41,273 bases of DNA from Rhodanobacteraceae bacterium. Its GTDB lineage: Bacteria; Pseudomonadota; Gammaproteobacteria; Xanthomonadales; Rhodanobacteraceae. The position numbers and the translations under genes were made by a program. The stretch covers positions 1 to 41,273 of the forward strand of contig JAICJG010000012.1 of assembly GCA_025928585.1 (NCBI GenBank), in the 5' to 3' direction. Each line of letters starts with the position of its first letter. Position 1 is the first letter of the stretch. Below, piece after piece: positions 35,401-41,273 of this stretch. The notes below the pieces were generated by a model. The model did not search any database. It saw nothing but the letters and a program-made list of their open reading frames with translations, and was not told the DNA's origin.

Positions 35401-35654
35401 TTCCGCTCGCCTCCCAGGCGAGCGGGTTACTTTCCTTACGGGGAAAGTAACCAAAGCCAACCGCCCGGCACGACGGTTTCGGCAACGTCATGTTGCCTCA
35501 ACTTCCCTGCTCTTCTCGCGCCAAACGGGCCGGCGCGAACCCGCACATCCTTGTGCTCGGACATGCGCGCCTTGCTCCCGCTTGACGCTGCGATGCTCGG
35601 CGTCGTCAAGGGCGGAGTGGAAGCTCTGTATCGTTGCCGGTCATCCATGACCTG
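35401..35654. repeat. Dispersed repeat, copy 2
   Basis: This pairs with 5571-5826. The start hairpin is gttactttcc / ggggaaagtaac at about 35425-35451, followed by caaagccaa. Compensating changes keep the stem: copy 1 has gctactttcg/cgaaagtagc where copy 2 has gttactttcc/ggaaagtaac. The end motif is ccggtcatccatgacctg, also with paired changes relative to copy 1 (tcggccatccatggcctg). Confidence 0.85.
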
Positions 35655-35839
35655 TATTCCTGCAATCTGCAGCGTTGCAGGCCATGGACAACGGTGGCGG
35701 AGCGAGCATCGGCGCCGTTGGCGGCGCCACAGCCGCGCAGTCGATCGCGCGCGGGGAAGGCGCCGATGTCCGACGGCAGGGACGCCGGAGTTCGCACCGG
35801 CGCGCAATCGGCCAGCGGCAAGGGTGAGCCGGGGCTCTC

Positions 35840-35862
35840 GTGACATGCCAGTGGCATGTCAC
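35840..35862. repeat. 23-bp perfect palindrome
   Basis: gtgacatgcca, central g, then tggcatgtcac: an 11-bp perfect stem with a one-base centre. It lies inside the repeat-bounded spacer. Such a symmetrical site could be a protein-binding operator or the tip of a cruciform. Confidence 0.7.
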
Positions 35863-35872
35863 GCCGGCGAAC

Positions 35873-35894
35873 GCCCGCACACGGATGTGCGGGC
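35873..35894. repeat. 9-bp hairpin with cgga loop
   Basis: gcccgcaca-cgga-tgtgcgggc is a perfect stem-loop. It has the same plan as 23822-23841 (cccggaca-agga-tgtccggg) and 5892-5905 (agaca-ggga-tgtct): a stem closing in aca/tgt around an NGGA loop. Confidence 0.65.
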
Positions 35895-36045
35895 TGGCAA
35901 GCGATTCAGGAACGACTGCTGGCCTGGACATACGGCATTGCCGAGACCACCGCCACAGGCGCCATGGTCTTTGGCTATTTCCTGTCGAGAAAGTAGCCCG
36001 CTCGCCCCTGCAGCGAGCGAACGAGAGCAAAAACGCTACGGGCCA

Positions 36046-36492
36046 TCAGAGCCGCGTCATGCGCGTCCCGCACACGCGGTCGTGCCAGGTGCGCCGCCCG
36101 GGGTCGAACCACGCGTACCAGAACCCGCCTCCGAGCAGCGCGAGCGACACCAGCGCCAGCACGTAACGCAGCATCGCTGCGCGCGCCCCGATGCGCGTGC
36201 CGTCGTCGCACACGAGTCTCAGCTTCCAGGCGCGCATGCCGATCGTCGCGCCGACCCGCGTCCACGACACCACGAAATAGCCGCCCGCCACCACCAGCAG
36301 CCACACACCCAGCAGCGCGCGCAATGCCGGCCGCGGATGCTGGGGATCGTAGACGTCGTGGAACACCAGCACCCACAGCGCCGCGGCCACGATCCACAAG
36401 CCGACCAGCGGAAACAGGTCGTACACCATGCTGGCGAAGCGCCGCCACATCGGAGATGGTTTCACGAATTCAGTGGAAGCAGTCGATGACAT
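36046..36492 (-). CDS. RDD family membrane protein
   Basis: The 148-residue RDD protein has about three membrane helices (YDLFPLVGLWIVAAALWVLV; LLGVWLLVVAGGYFVVSWTR; LRYVLALVSLALLGGGFWYAW). It has the family's conserved basic/acidic motifs FASMVYDLFPL, GATIGMRAWKLRLV and the C-terminal WHDRVCGTRM. The family's function is poorly known; some members affect Na+/H+ exchange or membrane stress. The ATG at 36492 is chosen over an upstream GTG-type extension because the N-terminus before it has no homology-like sequence and would overlap xerD. It is divergent from xerD, with 43 bp between starts. Confidence 0.88.
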   Translation of the reverse strand: MSSTASTEFVKPSPMWRRFASMVYDLFPLVGLWIVAAALWVLVFHDVYDPQHPRPALRALLGVWLLVVAGGYFVVSWTRVGATIGMRAWKLRLVCDDGTRIGARAAMLRYVLALVSLALLGGGFWYAWFDPGRRTWHDRVCGTRMTRL

Positions 36493-36535
36493 GGCAAGGC
36501 TTGCGGCGAGGGTGCGCGCGCGCCAGCATCGCACG

Positions 36536-37456
36536 ATGAGCGAATCCGCGACCAGCATCGATCCGCGCGACCGCGCCGCGATCGATGCGTTTCTCGAAAG
36601 CGTGTGGTCGCGCGACGGCCTGGCCGACCTGACGCTCGCCGATTATCGCGGTGATCTCGAACGTTGTGCAGTCTGGCTCGCCGGCCACGCGCATGGCCTC
36701 ACGGGGGCCACCCGCGAAGACCTGTTCCGCTACCTTGCCGCGCGCAACCAGGCCGGCGTCGGTGCGCGCACCAACGCGCGCGAGCTCACTGCGCTGCGCC
36801 GCTTCTACGCCGAACAGGTCCGCCGGGACGCGGATTTCGAAGATCCCACCCTGTTGCTGGACACGCCCAAGCTGCCCCGCACGCTGCCGAAGGCGCTGGC
36901 GGAGCGCGAGATCGAAGGCCTCCTGGAAGCGCCGGACGTCGCAACGGCGCTCGGCCTGCGCGACCGCGCGATGCTGGAGCTGATGTACGCCTGCGGCCTG
37001 CGCGTCAGCGAACTCGTGAGCCTGCCGCTGGCCGGCCTGAACCTGCGCCAGGGTGTGCTGCGAGTCACCGGCAAGGGCGGCAAGGAACGGCTGGTTCCGA
37101 TCGGCGAAACCTGCATGGATTGGCTCGCGCGCTACCTGCGCGAGGCGCGGCCCGCACTTGCCAGGGGCCGCGAGGCGCCGGCGCTGTTCCTGTCCAATCG
37201 CGCAGCCGGGATGACCCGCCAGATGGCGTGGACGATCGTGAAGAAGCACGCGTTGGCTGCCGGCATCGCCACCAAGCGGATCTCGCCGCACGTATTGCGG
37301 CATTCGTTCGCGACGCACCTCTTGAACCACGGCGCCGACCTGCGCGCGCTGCAGATGCTGCTCGGCCACAGCAACCTGTCCACGACCCAGATCTACACGC
37401 TGGTCGCGCGCGAGGGCTTGAAGCGCCTCCATGCCCAGCACCATCCGCGGGCTTGA
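36536..37456 (+). CDS. xerD: Tyrosine recombinase XerD
   Basis: XerD, with XerC and FtsK, resolves chromosome dimers at dif. The 306 residues hold an N-terminal SAM-like DNA-binding domain (IDAFLESVWSRDGLADLTLADY) and the catalytic domain with the full set of active residues: Arg156 in CGLRVSEL, Lys in VTGKGGKERL, His252 and Arg255 in HVLRHSFATHLL, His278 in GHSNLS and nucleophile Tyr287 in TTQIYTLV. The ATG at 36536 gives the standard length; ATG 36491 would add 15 residues. XerD is preferred over XerC because of DLRALQMLLGHSNLSTTQIY. Confidence 0.94.
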   Translation: MSESATSIDPRDRAAIDAFLESVWSRDGLADLTLADYRGDLERCAVWLAGHAHGLTGATREDLFRYLAARNQAGVGARTNARELTALRRFYAEQVRRDADFEDPTLLLDTPKLPRTLPKALAEREIEGLLEAPDVATALGLRDRAMLELMYACGLRVSELVSLPLAGLNLRQGVLRVTGKGGKERLVPIGETCMDWLARYLREARPALARGREAPALFLSNRAAGMTRQMAWTIVKKHALAAGIATKRISPHVLRHSFATHLLNHGADLRALQMLLGHSNLSTTQIYTLVAREGLKRLHAQHHPRA

Positions 37457-37635
37457 TTGCGATCATCCCTGATCGCCGCCTGTCGAAAGTGACAAAAACC
37501 GGAACGTTTCAGGACGACGGGAGACCAGAACGGCCATCCATGGCCTGACTTTCCACCACAGTTGCTCCGGGCACGTGTCCGGCATCATGAGCTGCACGGC
37601 ACGCTATCATTCAGCCTTTTGGCGGAGCCCCCCGC
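37457..37635. promoter_or_regulatory. xerD-ilvE intergenic region with repeat fragment and possible ilvE promoter
   Basis: Bases 37526-37560 match 746-780 near mreC (core tggcctgactttccac). A tatcat at 37605-37610 is a fair -10 candidate, 26 bases before the ilvE ATG, with a weak -35. A ggcggag before the ATG serves as Shine-Dalgarno. No leader peptide or attenuator of the usual ilv kind is seen. Confidence 0.45.
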
Positions 37636-38556
37636 ATGGCTGAACAGAAATACCCGGAGTGGATCTGGCACAACGGCACGCTCAAGCCGTGGCGCGACGC
37701 CACCGTCCACGTGATGTCGCACGGCCTGCAGTACGGCTCGTCGGTGTTCGAGGGTATCCGCAGCTACCAGACGCCTGCGGGCGCCGCGATCTTCCGGCTC
37801 GCGGCGCACATGAAGCGCTTGTACAACTCGGCGCGAATCTACGACATGCAGATCCCGTACGCGATCGAGGAGACCAGCGCCGCCTGCCATGAGGTCCTCA
37901 AGCGCAACGGCCTCGAGCAGGCTTACCTGCGCCCCTGCGCCTACCGCGGGTTGGGCGGCTTCGGGCTTTCCGCCGACACCCCGGTGGACGTCGCGATCGC
38001 CGGCTGGCCGATGGGGCCGTACCTCGGACCGGAGGCCCTCAAGCACGGCATCACCGCGTGCGTGTCGAGCTGGCAGCGCTGCGCGCCGAACACCATTCCG
38101 GCCGGCGCCAAGGCCGGCGGGAATTATCTTTCCGGACAACTGATCGCGCGCGAGGCCCGTCAGCGCGGGTTCGGCGAGGGCATTGCACTGGCCTCGACCG
38201 GATTGTTGAGTGAGGGCGCCGGCGAGAACCTGTTCCTGGTGATGGACGGTGTGTTGCACACCGCGCCCGTCAGCGCGGCGCTGTTGAACGGCATCACCCG
38301 CGATTCGATCATCACGCTGGCGCGCGACCACGGGGTGCAGGTGGTCGAGCGCGACCTGCCGCGCGAATACTTGTACCTCGCAGACGAGGTTTTCATGTGC
38401 GGCACCGCCGCCGAGGTCACCCCGATCCGCGCGGTGGACGGCAAGCAGGTCGGCGCGGGCGATGCCGGTCCGCTCACCCGCCAGATCCAGGACTGGTACT
38501 TCGGCCTGTTCGACGGCCACACCGAAGACAAGTGGGGGTGGCTGGAAAGGTTGTGA
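37636..38556 (+). CDS. ilvE: Branched-chain amino acid aminotransferase
   Basis: IlvE performs the last step of Ile, Leu and Val synthesis using PLP. The 306 residues are of fold type IV, with HGLQYGSSVFEGIRSY near the N-terminus, the PLP Lys159 in AKAGGNYLSGQLIAREAR, LLSEGAGENLFLV and the phosphate-binding FMCGTAAEVTPIRAVDG. This matches the E. coli type closely. It stands before aroK with only four bases between stop and start, so branched-chain and shikimate genes seem to share a transcript here. Confidence 0.96.
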   Translation: MAEQKYPEWIWHNGTLKPWRDATVHVMSHGLQYGSSVFEGIRSYQTPAGAAIFRLAAHMKRLYNSARIYDMQIPYAIEETSAACHEVLKRNGLEQAYLRPCAYRGLGGFGLSADTPVDVAIAGWPMGPYLGPEALKHGITACVSSWQRCAPNTIPAGAKAGGNYLSGQLIAREARQRGFGEGIALASTGLLSEGAGENLFLVMDGVLHTAPVSAALLNGITRDSIITLARDHGVQVVERDLPREYLYLADEVFMCGTAAEVTPIRAVDGKQVGAGDAGPLTRQIQDWYFGLFDGHTEDKWGWLERL

Positions 38557-38560
38557 TGCA

Positions 38561-39112
38561 ATGAACCCCTCGCCCAACCTGTTCCTGATCGGTCCGATGG
38601 GCGCCGGCAAGTCCAGCATCGGGCGCCGACTCGCACGTCATTTCGGGATGCCGTGCATCGACCTCGACGCGGCGATCGAAGAGCATACCGGGGTGAGCGT
38701 CGCAACCATCTTCGAGATCGAGGGCGAGCAGGGGTTCCGTCGCCGCGAATCCGACTTGCTAGCCGAGCTGAGCGCGCGTCGCGGCGTCGTGCTCGCCACC
38801 GGCGGCGGCGCGGTGCTGGCCGCCGCCAATCGCTGCATGCTCCGCGAGCGCGGTTTCGTGGTCTGGCTCGCGACCGGCGTCGACCAGCAGATGCTGCGCC
38901 TGGAGCGCGACCGCAAGCGCCCGCTGCTCGACACGCCGGACCGCCGTGGGCGCCTCGAAGTGCTCGCGCGCGAACGTGATCCGCTCTACCGCGACCTCGC
39001 TGATCTCGCAGTGGAAAGCGGCGGCGAATCCTGCGAGGCCTCGGCGGTCCGGATCGCCGGGATGGTCGAGCGCCACTGGCAGCGCACGCCACTCGCCCCG
39101 GAATCCGCATGA
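38561..39112 (+). CDS. aroK: Shikimate kinase
   Basis: AroK phosphorylates shikimate in the aromatic amino acid pathway. The 183 residues have the P-loop [12 protein letters not shown], the shikimate-binding DLDAAIEE and FRRRESDLL, then [10 protein letters not shown] and the LID region [10 protein letters not shown]. The ATG at 38561 gives the standard N-terminus [14 protein letters not shown]. The stop overlaps the aroB ATG (ATGA), as in many proteobacteria where aroK-aroB is a fixed pair. Confidence 0.96.
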   Translation: MNPSPNLFLIGPMGAGKSSIGRRLARHFGMPCIDLDAAIEEHTGVSVATIFEIEGEQGFRRRESDLLAELSARRGVVLATGGGAVLAAANRCMLRERGFVVWLATGVDQQMLRLERDRKRPLLDTPDRRGRLEVLARERDPLYRDLADLAVESGGESCEASAVRIAGMVERHWQRTPLAPESA

Positions 39113-40194
39113 CGGTCCGGATCGAGGTCGAACTGCCCGGATGCCGTTACCCGATCCTGATCGGTACCGGCCTGCTCGGTGATGGCGCGGCATGGCGCGA
39201 TGCAATCGGCGGCGTGCAGGCATTGCTCGTCAGCGACGAAAATGTCGCGCCGCGGTACGCCCAGCGGCTGCGCGACGCGCTGGTTCGCGCAGCGGGCAAA
39301 TCCGTGCGGGTCGATACGCTGGTGCTGTCCGCGGGCGAATCGCACAAGAACCTCGCGGCCGCCGCCGAGGTGCTGGATGCGCTGGCGCAGCTCGGCGCGA
39401 ATCGCGACGCCTGCGTGCTGGCGCTCGGCGGCGGCGTGGTCGGCGACATCGCGGGATTCGCCGCGGCCTGCTGGATGCGCGGCATCGACTTCGTGCAGTT
39501 CCCGACCACGTTGCTCGCGATGGTGGATGCCTCGGTCGGCGGCAAGACCGGGATCGATCATCCTGCCGGCAAGAACCTGATCGGTGCGTTCCACCAGCCG
39601 CGCGCGGTGATCGCCGACCTCGACGCGCTGGCCACGCTGCCAGACCGCGAGCTGCATGCCGGACTCGCCGAAGTGGTCAAGACCGCCTGCATCGGCGACG
39701 TGGATTTCTTCGCCTGGCTGGAGGCGCACGCGGACGCCTTGCGCGCCCGCGACCAAGACGCCCTCGGCCACGCCATCGCCACCTGCTGCCGCTCCAAGGC
39801 AGGCGTCGTGGCGCGCGACGAACGTGAGGCCGGCGAGCGCGCGCTGCTCAATTTCGGGCACACCTTCGGCCACGCGCTGGAAGCCGAGGCCGGCTACGGC
39901 ACGCTGCTGCACGGCGAGGCCGTCGCGATCGGGATGGTGATCGCGGCGCGGCTGTCGGCACGGCTCGGTATGGCTGACGCCACCGACGCGCAGCGACTTG
40001 CAGGATTGTTGCAGCGGTGCGGGCTGCCGGTGGAGCCGCCGCCAGATCTTGCCTCCGAAGCGCTGCTCGCGCGCATGCGGCTCGACAAGAAGAATCGTGC
40101 GGGTTCGCTGCGGCTGATCCTGTGGCGTGGCGTCGGGCGCGCGGAGATTGCGGAAGGCGTGGATGCCGCCGCGGCGCGTGCGGTGCTGACTTGA
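39109..40194 (+). CDS. aroB: 3-dehydroquinate synthase
   Basis: AroB converts DAHP to 3-dehydroquinate using NAD+ and a divalent metal. The 361 residues show the NAD-binding [36 protein letters not shown], the metal ligands in [12 protein letters not shown] and [16 protein letters not shown] with [11 protein letters not shown], and [14 protein letters not shown]. The order aroK-aroB is canonical. A small hairpin follows 15 bases after the stop. Confidence 0.97.
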   Translation: MTVRIEVELPGCRYPILIGTGLLGDGAAWRDAIGGVQALLVSDENVAPRYAQRLRDALVRAAGKSVRVDTLVLSAGESHKNLAAAAEVLDALAQLGANRDACVLALGGGVVGDIAGFAAACWMRGIDFVQFPTTLLAMVDASVGGKTGIDHPAGKNLIGAFHQPRAVIADLDALATLPDRELHAGLAEVVKTACIGDVDFFAWLEAHADALRARDQDALGHAIATCCRSKAGVVARDEREAGERALLNFGHTFGHALEAEAGYGTLLHGEAVAIGMVIAARLSARLGMADATDAQRLAGLLQRCGLPVEPPPDLASEALLARMRLDKKNRAGSLRLILWRGVGRAEIAEGVDAAAARAVLT

Positions 40195-40209
40195 TCTCCG
40201 GCTTCGGTC

Positions 40210-40225
40210 AGGGCTGAAAAGCCCT
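40210..40225 (+). terminator. Stem-loop after aroB
   Basis: agggct-gaaa-agccct has a 6-bp stem closed by a stable GAAA tetraloop, followed by ccccc rather than T residues. It may be a weak terminator or processing site for the ilvE-aroKB transcript. The rest of the 263-bp gap up to 40457 is GC-rich with several further potential hairpins and no gene. Confidence 0.4.
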
Positions 40226-40445
40226 CCCCCTCGATCGCGCTGCGCGCGTTCGCGTTCGCTCCGCCTTCCTTTGGAAGGGAAGCCAAGCGCGCACTCCGCG
40301 CGTGCGCTTCCCTCCGCGCCGGGCGAGCCAAAGGGGAAACGCGCCGACGTCACGCAACGGTTTTTCACCCCCCTTCACTCGCGCCGGGGTCGCCGCGCAG
40401 CGGCGGGGGATGACGTCCGCGCGGGAGTCGATCGCCCATATCCCC

Positions 40446-40451
40446 TACAAT
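40446..40451 (+). promoter_or_regulatory. -10-like tacaat directly before the WGR-like gene
   Basis: The hexamer ends six bases before the ATG at 40458. A transcript started from it would begin at or next to the ATG, implying leaderless translation. No Shine-Dalgarno is seen before that ATG, which agrees with this reading. Confidence 0.4.
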
Positions 40452-40457
40452 TCGTTG

Positions 40458-40715
40458 ATGCATCTCTACATGCAAACGCCACCCGGGAGCGGCGCCCAGC
40501 CCCGCTACTGCCGCATCGCGCTGGAGCAGGACCTCCTCGGTGGCTGGACGCTGTACCGCGAATCCGGGACCGAGGGCGGGCGCGCGACCCTCAAGCGCGA
40601 GGTTTACCTCGACAGGGATACCGCGCTCGCTGCCTTCGAACAGGCGCGCGACAGCCAGTTGAAGCGTGGCTTCAAGGTGATGATCACCCAGGGCGTGGAT
40701 GCGCCGCATGCCTGA
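40458..40715 (+). CDS. WGR-domain-like small protein
   Basis: The 85-residue protein is mostly one WGR-like domain: [20 protein letters not shown], then [23 protein letters not shown] and KRGFKVM. The WGR signature is degenerate here. WGR domains occur in PARPs, in some molybdate-related proteins and as small stand-alone bacterial proteins of unknown role, often thought to bind nucleic acid. ATG 40458 or ATG 40470 are the possible starts, neither with a Shine-Dalgarno; a -10 hexamer just upstream suggests a leaderless start. It overlaps the hemE start by eight bases, implying translational coupling. Confidence 0.75.
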   Translation: MHLYMQTPPGSGAQPRYCRIALEQDLLGGWTLYRESGTEGGRATLKREVYLDRDTALAAFEQARDSQLKRGFKVMITQGVDAPHA

Positions 40716-41273
40716 TGCATCGAACCGCAGCAACCGGTTCCTGCGGGCATTGCGCCGCCAGCCGGTCGACACCACGCCGGTGTGGATCATGCGCCAGGCC
40801 GGACGCTACCTGCCCGAATACCGCGCGACCCGCGCCCGCGCCGGCAGTTTCCTCGCGCTCGCGAAAACGCCCGAGCTCGCGTGCGAAGTCACCCTGCAGC
40901 CGGTCGAGCGGTTCGAACTCGACGCCGCGATCCTGTTCTCCGACATCCTCACCGTGCCCGACGCGATGGGCCTCGGCCTGCATTTCGTCGAAGGCGAAGG
41001 ACCGAGGTTCCGGGATCCCGTCCGCAGTGCCGCCGACATCGCGAAGCTCGGGGTACCCGACCCGGAAATCTCGCTGCGCTATGTCATCGACGCGGTGCGG
41101 TTGATCCGCGGCGAACTTGACGGACGCGTGCCGCTGATCGGTTTCGCCGGCAGCCCGTGGACACTCGCCTGCTACATGGTCGAAGGCCAGGGCTCGCGCG
41201 ACTTCGCGCGCGTCAAGGCCTTCGCGCTGGACGAACCCGAAGCGATGCACGCGCTGCTGGACGTGAACGCCCG
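40708..41273 (+). CDS. hemE: Uroporphyrinogen decarboxylase (3' truncated by window)
   Basis: HemE decarboxylates uroporphyrinogen III to coproporphyrinogen III in haem synthesis. The ATG at 40708 (atgcctgatgcatcg) overlaps the WGR-like stop. The 188 visible residues include [20 protein letters not shown], the conserved PEYRATR, the catalytic-Asp region [19 protein letters not shown] and [15 protein letters not shown]. The frame remains open to the end of the window, so about half the ~355-residue protein is missing. Confidence 0.96.
   Translation, partial: MPDASNRSNRFLRALRRQPVDTTPVWIMRQAGRYLPEYRATRARAGSFLALAKTPELACEVTLQPVERFELDAAILFSDILTVPDAMGLGLHFVEGEGPRFRDPVRSAADIAKLGVPDPEISLRYVIDAVRLIRGELDGRVPLIGFAGSPWTLACYMVEGQGSRDFARVKAFALDEPEAMHALLDVNA

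Larger units (their letters stand above)
35286..36045. other. lptG-RDD spacer made of repeats
   Basis: These 760 bp appear to be non-coding. In order: a short dispersed motif (35311-35343), the long repeat copy 2 (35401-35654), a GC-rich unique stretch, a 23-bp palindrome (35840-35862), a hairpin (35873-35894), and an inverted partial copy of the repeat's left end (about 35962-36025). Open frames through it do not resemble known proteins. Confidence 0.7.

Noticed and set aside
35436-36030. Reverse-strand small proteins in the lptG-RDD spacer
   Set aside because: They cross the dispersed repeat, have no Shine-Dalgarno and break at different places in the two copies. The shared peptide segment is reported as a finding about the repeat and not as a gene.
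40271-41104. 277-codon plus-strand frame across the WGR-like and hemE genes
   Set aside because: The translation is low-complexity Arg/Ser/Pro sequence. The hemE frame, open to the window end, has full family motifs in the same DNA.

Overview
The window is high-GC gammaproteobacterial chromosome, most likely order Lysobacterales (Xanthomonadales), perhaps Rhodanobacteraceae or Lysobacteraceae. The best evidence is a type II secretion (T2SS) cluster in the order E-F-G-H-I-J-K-L-M-N-D, the xps layout of Xanthomonas. GTG/ATG start-stop overlaps are common, and the intergenic regions carry repeats of a style familiar from this order. No tRNA, rRNA, CRISPR array, transposase or phage gene was recognised. 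The taxonomic placement is an inference.

Layout. 1-5414 (+): cell-shape operon mreB (5' end missing)-mreC-mreD-mrdA-rodA. 5415-6008: repeat-rich spacer. 6009-8834 (+): valS, convergent with def (8847-9383, -). 9490-11381 (-): a family 2 glycosyltransferase and a secreted protein with a TonB-C-like domain. 11424-22937 (-): the complete T2SS cluster, transcribed from gspE down to gspD. 23099-23515 (-): small exported protein. 23882-25264 (-): sdaA. 25453-25677 (+): glutaredoxin-like protein. 25782-27539 (-): YceI / cytochrome b561 / YceI cassette, divergent from a large hybrid sensor kinase (27686-31240, +). 31369-32856 (-): pepA, divergent from lptF-lptG (33055-35285, +). 35286-36045: repeat-rich spacer. 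36046-36492 (-): RDD membrane protein, divergent from xerD (36536-37456, +). 37636-40194 (+): ilvE, aroK, aroB. 40458-41273 (+): WGR-like protein and hemE (3' end missing).

Most genes are housekeeping: elongasome, tRNA charging, N-terminal deformylation, LPS export, chromosome dimer resolution, shikimate and haem synthesis. The unusual biology is in the T2SS cluster and the repeats. Five consecutive T2SS junctions (E/F, F/G, G/H, H/I, I/J) each carry an element with a G-run arm facing a C-run arm across a short spacer. In G, H, I and J one arm has become coding DNA, giving prepilin leaders of about 34-72 residues instead of the usual handful. A related G-run cassette is read through inside valS. 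GspD ends in a SPOR domain, which could tie the secretin to septal peptidoglycan. A second, unrelated repeat family occupies the long spacers after rodA and after lptG, with fragments beside mreB, sdaA and ilvE.
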